DNA of 41,037 nt. Source: a virus. Numbering within the stretch: position 1 is the stretch's first letter; each line of letters begins with the position of its first letter. Under the pieces are notes generated by a model. That model searched no databases and was not told where the DNA came from. It saw only the letters and a program-made list of their open reading frames with translations. The translations under genes were made by a program, and so were the position numbers. The DNA lies in the IMG/VR virus record IMGVR_UViG_3300035118_000135, positions 1 through 41,037 of that record. The stretch is one strand, 5' to 3'. Positions 37,102 through 41,037 of this stretch are shown here, in pieces.

Positions 37102-38795
37102 AAGCCTCGGTTCTCGTAGTCGGGCTTCTCGCCCGGCTGCTGTTTCATCCAGCGGTTTAGACACATCAGCAGGCAGACCACGCCATCAATTTTTTTCTCG
37201 TCGCCATCCTTGGTCGGCTTCATCAGATCGCCCGACTTTTCCACCTTCACGTTGGAGAACATCCAGGAGAGAATCGGGTTGGCGTCGTGGCGGATCTTCT
37301 TCGACAGGACGAGGCCTTCGAGCTCCACCATCGCCGGGTGCATGTTCGGCGCGGTCTGGCGGACCTCAACAGGCTTGGGCAGGCCCGCCTTTTCAATATT
37401 CACCAGCAGTGGACCCGCGTCGAACGGATCGAGCGCAATCTCGCGGACGCCGAAGCGCGTGCACAGATCGGCCAACGCGTTGAGGATGTAGTCGAAGTCG
37501 GTGACATTCCCCGGCGTGGTGGTGAGTCGGCCCATGGTTTCCCAGGCCTGATAGTGAGCGTTCTCGGCGCGGCTGACGGTCTCCTCTGGCAGGTAGTAGA
37601 AGCCGAAGACGACCCAGTGCGGCCGCGCCTCCGTAGGCGGGAAAGCAACCACCAGCGCCGCCATATCACTGCGCAGCGCAAGGTCGATGCCGAGGTAACA
37701 GGCCTCGCCGGCGAAGTCTTCGATGTCGAGCGCCCCGTCGCCGCACTTGTCCCAGGCACCGGCAGGCAGCCACATCATCGCCGCGTTGATCCACACATTC
37801 AAGTGCTTCGTCAGAAACGAGGCCTGCTCGCTCGGCATCTGCATGGCGCGTTTGGCGTCCAGCTTCAACCCTTCCGGGCGCACGCTCACGCCGTAGTTGG
37901 GGTTGGCCTTCGTCCAGGTGGTCTCGGCCCACGGATCGTCGCCGTCATCGGTGGTGTAGATGATGCCGAAGTAGGCGTCGTCCTCGGCCCGCTTGCTGAG
38001 GATATCGATCACATAGTTGTGCTGGTCGTAGCACACGCTGGCGCGGTTTAGGCCCGCCGTAGTGATGGCCCAGATGAGCGGCTGGATACGCGAGCCCGTA
38101 GCCGTTGCGAGCACGTCCCACAGGCCGCGCGTGGGGTGGGCGTGCAACTCGTCGATCAGCGCCCCGTGAAGATTCAGCCCGTCCAGGTTCGAGTGCTCCG
38201 CGCTCAAGGCCTCGAACTTGGACTGCGTCTCCATCTGCACGATGGTGTGCGCCAGGACTTCCACGCTGAAGCGGGCGCGGAAGCCCACCTCCTTGCGTGC
38301 CATCCACTGCGCGTCGGTGAATAAAAGTTTGGCCTGGTTCTGCGTGTTGGCCGCGCTGACGATATGCCCGCCGTGCTCGCCGTCGCAGGCCAGCAGATAA
38401 AGCCCGATGGCGCTGGTCAGGGTACTCTTGGCGTTCTTCCTGGGTACTTCGATATAGGCTACGCGGAAACGCCGCGCCCCGGTGGATCTGGCCTTCCAGC
38501 CAAAGACGCACATCACGATAAAGCACTGCCAACCTTCGAGCGTGATCCGCATCTGCTGTTTCGCCCAGTGCCCGTGGATGTGCGGAAAGAGTTGGACTAC
38601 TTCGAGCACGCGCTCGGCGGCCTTCTGGTCGAAGTAGAAGGGCGAGTCCTTCGCCTGCCAGCGGTCCAGGTCTTCTAGATGCCGCTGGCAGGCGAGGCGC
38701 ACCCAGGTACAGGCCAGCACGCTGCCCTTTACGACGGCCTGGGCGTACTCCGTCCCCCGCGCCACGTTGGGGCACGTTTTAGCGAGGGTTGGCAT
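37089..38795 (-). CDS. terL: Terminase large subunit
   Basis: A 568-aa protein from ATG 38795. The ATPase has Walker A VPRKNAKST (117-125) and Walker B ALIDE (212-216), with AANTQNQA between. The nuclease domain begins LGIDLALRSDMAAL, with further acidic sites in IALDPFDA and KKIDGVV. It belongs to the HK97/P27-partner Terminase_1 type. It powers packaging and cuts DNA together with the small subunit, and probably the HNH protein. Confidence 0.95.
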   Translation of the reverse strand: MPTLAKTCPNVARGTEYAQAVVKGSVLACTWVRLACQRHLEDLDRWQAKDSPFYFDQKAAERVLEVVQLFPHIHGHWAKQQMRITLEGWQCFIVMCVFGWKARSTGARRFRVAYIEVPRKNAKSTLTSAIGLYLLACDGEHGGHIVSAANTQNQAKLLFTDAQWMARKEVGFRARFSVEVLAHTIVQMETQSKFEALSAEHSNLDGLNLHGALIDELHAHPTRGLWDVLATATGSRIQPLIWAITTAGLNRASVCYDQHNYVIDILSKRAEDDAYFGIIYTTDDGDDPWAETTWTKANPNYGVSVRPEGLKLDAKRAMQMPSEQASFLTKHLNVWINAAMMWLPAGAWDKCGDGALDIEDFAGEACYLGIDLALRSDMAALVVAFPPTEARPHWVVFGFYYLPEETVSRAENAHYQAWETMGRLTTTPGNVTDFDYILNALADLCTRFGVREIALDPFDAGPLLVNIEKAGLPKPVEVRQTAPNMHPAMVELEGLVLSKKIRHDANPILSWMFSNVKVEKSGDLMKPTKDGDEKKIDGVVCLLMCLNRWMKQQPGEKPDYENRGLWAI

Positions 38796-38801
38796 GTGAG
38801 T

Positions 38802-39266
38802 TTATCCGGCGTCGGCGATCTCGCCCCATCCGCCTGCCGTACTGGGCACGCCGTCACCGATGGCGATCCGCGTGCGGCTTGCCGGCGAGAATCCCAGGTG
38901 GTCCACGGCCCGCAGCATGATGAAGGCTTGCTTGTTCACGATGGGCAGCCAGGGCGACTGGACCGGGATATCGCTCTTCGGCGGCTTGACCAGCATGCCG
39001 TGCAGCCGCACCTGGGCTATCGCCTTGCGGTGCAGGACGTGCGACGTCACCCAGGTTTCGAGCACCGCGGAGTCGATCTTTTTTAACAGCCCCTTGGGCG
39101 CGTTCTCGATGGCGTAGTTCCACACCTCGCGCAGTTCCTCGTCGAAATGTGCGGGCGGTTCCTTCAGATCACCGACGGGCTTCGGCTCGTTCTTGTTCAG
39201 TTTGCGGTGTCCTGGGTTTCCGCGCACGACCTTCAGGACAGTCGGCACGGGCGGGCGTCCCGTCAT
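38802..39266 (-). CDS. terS: Terminase small subunit (P27 family)
   Basis: A 154-aa protein from ATG 39266 (ATGA overlap; AGGTG upstream). It starts with the P27-family signature GRPPVPTVLKVVRGNPGHRKLNKNEPKP, then helices (HFDEELREVWNYAIENAPKGLLKKIDSAVLETWVTSHVLHRKAIAQV), and ends with the family's DHLGFSPASRTRI motif. It recognises packaging sites for the large subunit encoded just downstream. Confidence 0.93.
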   Translation of the reverse strand: MTGRPPVPTVLKVVRGNPGHRKLNKNEPKPVGDLKEPPAHFDEELREVWNYAIENAPKGLLKKIDSAVLETWVTSHVLHRKAIAQVRLHGMLVKPPKSDIPVQSPWLPIVNKQAFIMLRAVDHLGFSPASRTRIAIGDGVPSTAGGWGEIADAG

Positions 39267-40144
39267 ACGCTCACCTGTTGTGCGGCGTACCACTGCCGCA
39301 GACTTTCACTCTTGATGCCCTTCACCTGCTGCAAGGCCAGCGCATGCTTGGCGGGATCGGCGGGCGGGGCGTCAGCTCTGAGTTTCAGCGGCGTATTAAA
39401 CCGCCCCCAGGCGTCCTTGATGACGTGCTGCGCACGGTGGAATCTGCGGTGCGTTTCCACGACGCCGGGCCACATGCGCTCGAGCGACCGCGCCATCTTC
39501 AATCGCCCGTTGTCCTGGTAGAGTTCGGCCGTGTTACCGCCCTTCATCTTCATCGTGGGAACCTTGTGGATCAGAAACGCATTCGTCAGCACCGTACACC
39601 AGCTGCCCGAGAGCACCTGGAGACAGAGGTCGGTGTCTTCGTTATAGCGTCCGCGCCAGCGGTAGGGGAGATCGTTGCGGATAAGCAGGCAGGAGTAAAC
39701 GTGGCAGTTGACGACGAACGGGGGGATGTTGCGGCCAGCGGGCGCGAACATGTGATAGTTTAGCCCGCCGATGGCGATATTCTCATAGCGATCCACGAAG
39801 TCTTCGACGGCGGCCAGGGCGGGGCCGGAATTGCACACGATCCGTTTGCCCTGATAGCGGAACTCGACGTCGTATATGTTGTCGTCAATGATCCAGTGCC
39901 GCTCGCAGCCGCGCGCCCTGGAATCCTCCCACACCCAGTTGCGGGCGGGGATGGAACCGAGGCCGAGGTTACTGAAGGGTAAGATACGCAGCACGTCGCC
40001 GCCGAAGGCATGAGCGTACTTCGCTTCCTCCTGCGGCTCGATGACGAGCGAGAAGGGCGTATCGTCGCGCACCAGGAACTTGGCCGTCAGGCAGTTATCA
40101 GCGCGGCCCTTGCTAATGACGTAGATGGGGTAGCGCGGGCTCAT
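39263..40144 (-). CDS. Glycosyltransferase of the TET-associated (TAGT/GREB1-like) type
   Basis: A 293-aa protein from ATG 40144 (ATGA overlap). The start YPIYVISKGRADNCLTAKFL and the following VIEPQEEAKYAHAFG, WVWEDSRARGCERHWIIDDNIYDVEF (DDN at 87-89, the GT-A metal site) match the TET-associated glycosyltransferase family. It closes with a nucleotide-sugar fold pattern (YNEDTDLCLQVLSGSWCTVLTNAFLIHKVPTM). Family members were proposed to glycosylate hydroxymethyl-bases made by TET/JBP oxygenases. No such oxygenase, or base-synthesis enzyme, is recognisable in this genome. It lies between a ParB-like gene and the terminase small subunit. Confidence 0.7.
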   Translation of the reverse strand: MSPRYPIYVISKGRADNCLTAKFLVRDDTPFSLVIEPQEEAKYAHAFGGDVLRILPFSNLGLGSIPARNWVWEDSRARGCERHWIIDDNIYDVEFRYQGKRIVCNSGPALAAVEDFVDRYENIAIGGLNYHMFAPAGRNIPPFVVNCHVYSCLLIRNDLPYRWRGRYNEDTDLCLQVLSGSWCTVLTNAFLIHKVPTMKMKGGNTAELYQDNGRLKMARSLERMWPGVVETHRRFHRAQHVIKDAWGRFNTPLKLRADAPPADPAKHALALQQVKGIKSESLRQWYAAQQVSV

Positions 40145-40947
40145 TGGGTCGAGGTGGGCGGCGCTTGGCCTTCACCAGCCGGTATCCGGTGGTTACTGCC
40201 GCCCGCAGGCATCCTGGTTTGTTCTGCCGAATCGAAACGCAAGGCCGAGGTATCTTCCTGTTCGCGGTACGGCCACCATGTAACCCAGGTCGCCGCTTCC
40301 CGCTTGAGAATCCGCAGCCCGAACTGATCGGCGAAGGCTATGCGGTCGGCCTGCGTCCGGAAACTTACGATCAGCTTGAGAGGCAATGCGCCGTTAGCGA
40401 ATTCCGGCATTCCTGCCTCGGCCCACTGCGCGGCCTGATCCGCGTCCGTACCGCCCGGTGGGGCCGTGACGTAGAGCAGGTTCGCCAGCATCATCTCGTC
40501 GTAGCCCGTGCCCACAAGCTCCCCGAGGTCCTTTACTTCCTTGAGCAGTTCGGTGAAGAGGCGGTCGTCTACTTCGGCGAGGTGGCCGATCTCGTTGTCG
40601 CCGGTGAGCAGCTTCAATGCCTGGACGGAATCCGGTGAGATCATCAGGCGGTAGACGCAGGCCTCGGCACGCCCCATCTGGCGCAGCGCCTTGACGACGC
40701 CGTGGCCCGCCAGGATGGTGTAATCCTCGGCCACGACGATGTTGCGGTAGACGCCATGCTCCTCGATGGAGCGGATGATATGGAGCAGCTGGTCGGGCGG
40801 GTGCTGGCGGTAGTTCCGGGGATGGGGCTTTAGGAGCCCCAGGGCTACAGTCTCCAGGGGGATGGTGGTGTAAGAGGGGGCAAGGCCTTCGGGTGGCTCT
40901 GGCAGGCTCCCTAGCGTAGCATCCGCCTGTTTAAGAGCAGTAGGCAA
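40141..40947 (-). CDS. ParB-like protein of the packaging operon
   Basis: A 268-aa protein. TTG 40947 is chosen because GGGAGG lies 6 nt upstream; an upstream TTG (40983) has no site. The ParB/Srx domain covers about 25-110: IPLETVALGLLKPHPRNYRQHPPDQLLHIIRSIEEHGVYRNIVVAEDYTILAGHGVVKALRQMGRAEACVY. The C-terminus (LPLKLIVSFRTQADRIAFADQFGL) resembles the ends of ParB-domain proteins linked to DNA methylases. Next to a DNA-modification glycosyltransferase and terminase, a role in modification or packaging is more likely than partition. Confidence 0.82.
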   Translation of the reverse strand: MPTALKQADATLGSLPEPPEGLAPSYTTIPLETVALGLLKPHPRNYRQHPPDQLLHIIRSIEEHGVYRNIVVAEDYTILAGHGVVKALRQMGRAEACVYRLMISPDSVQALKLLTGDNEIGHLAEVDDRLFTELLKEVKDLGELVGTGYDEMMLANLLYVTAPPGGTDADQAAQWAEAGMPEFANGALPLKLIVSFRTQADRIAFADQFGLRILKREAATWVTWWPYREQEDTSALRFDSAEQTRMPAGGSNHRIPAGEGQAPPTSTQ

Positions 40948-41000
40948 GGCTATCCTCCCCCCAAAATGCTTTCGCGCGTACAAAAATCAGACCGTCCGCG

Positions 41001-41037
41001 CGTCTCGCCGGCGAAATCCGAAACTTTTCGAGTCCCC
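41001..41037. repeat. Second copy of the terminal direct repeat
   Basis: Right-hand copy of bases 1-37, with one mismatch at 41032. It supports circular closure at about 41,000 bp. The mismatch may be a population variant or an assembly error at the contig end. Confidence 0.85.

Noticed and set aside
37945-38775. 276-codon minus-strand frame inside the terminase gene
   Set aside because: It overlaps the terminase large subunit in another frame and is Arg/Gly-rich as expected of a shadow.

Overview
The window is a complete, or nearly complete, circularised genome of a temperate tailed phage with a siphovirus (HK97-like) plan. The last 37 bases (41001-41037) repeat the first 37 with one mismatch (C at 32, G at 41032), so the unique length is about 41.0 kb and the two ends join. 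GC-rich codon use, an integrase with a Cys/His-rich N-terminus of the kind I associate with Acidobacteriota, and a BACON-like domain on the major tail protein hint at an Acidobacteriota host; that host call is a weak inference.

Layout. Nearly everything is coded on the minus strand. The late block starts at about 1.0 kb, runs leftward through two small genes and an HNH endonuclease (100-501), crosses the join (probable cos region), and continues from 40.9 kb down to 19.6 kb: ParB-like protein, TET-associated-type glycosyltransferase, small and large terminase, portal, protease, capsid protein 1, two mini-genes, gp6-like connector, a second HK97-fold capsid protein, head-tail adaptor, Ig-like protein, gp10-like and tail-completion proteins, major tail protein, tail assembly chaperone with a -1 frameshift, tape measure, hub/tip protein and tail fibre. 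The immunity region (18.2-19.6 kb) has two paralogous XRE regulators facing tail to tail and a small zinc/LuxR-HTH gene. The early block (18.18 to 10.94 kb, minus) carries an RHH regulator, a YqaJ exonuclease with its probable annealing partner, a ParB-like protein, many small tightly coupled zinc-knuckle genes and an excisionase-like protein. A plus-strand island (8.35-10.93 kb) holds a Lys/Ala-rich protein, the tyrosine integrase and a membrane protein. A second minus block (8.1 to 1.7 kb) carries a VRR-NUC nuclease, a replication initiator with built-in iterons, a probable loader, an AcrVA2-like protein and small accessory genes, ending at a strong terminator (1628-1659).

How it fits together. 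XRE repressors and palindromic operators probably set the lysis/lysogeny choice. The early operon supplies recombination, and the 8-1.7 kb block supplies replication and counter-defence. The late promoter drives about 22 kb of packaging and morphogenesis genes. The most unusual observation is a 45-nt element (covarying hairpin plus conserved tail) found twice in the early-operon leader and once just downstream of the candidate late promoter, in the same orientation each time: a candidate nut/put-like antitermination signal. No endolysin is recognisable.
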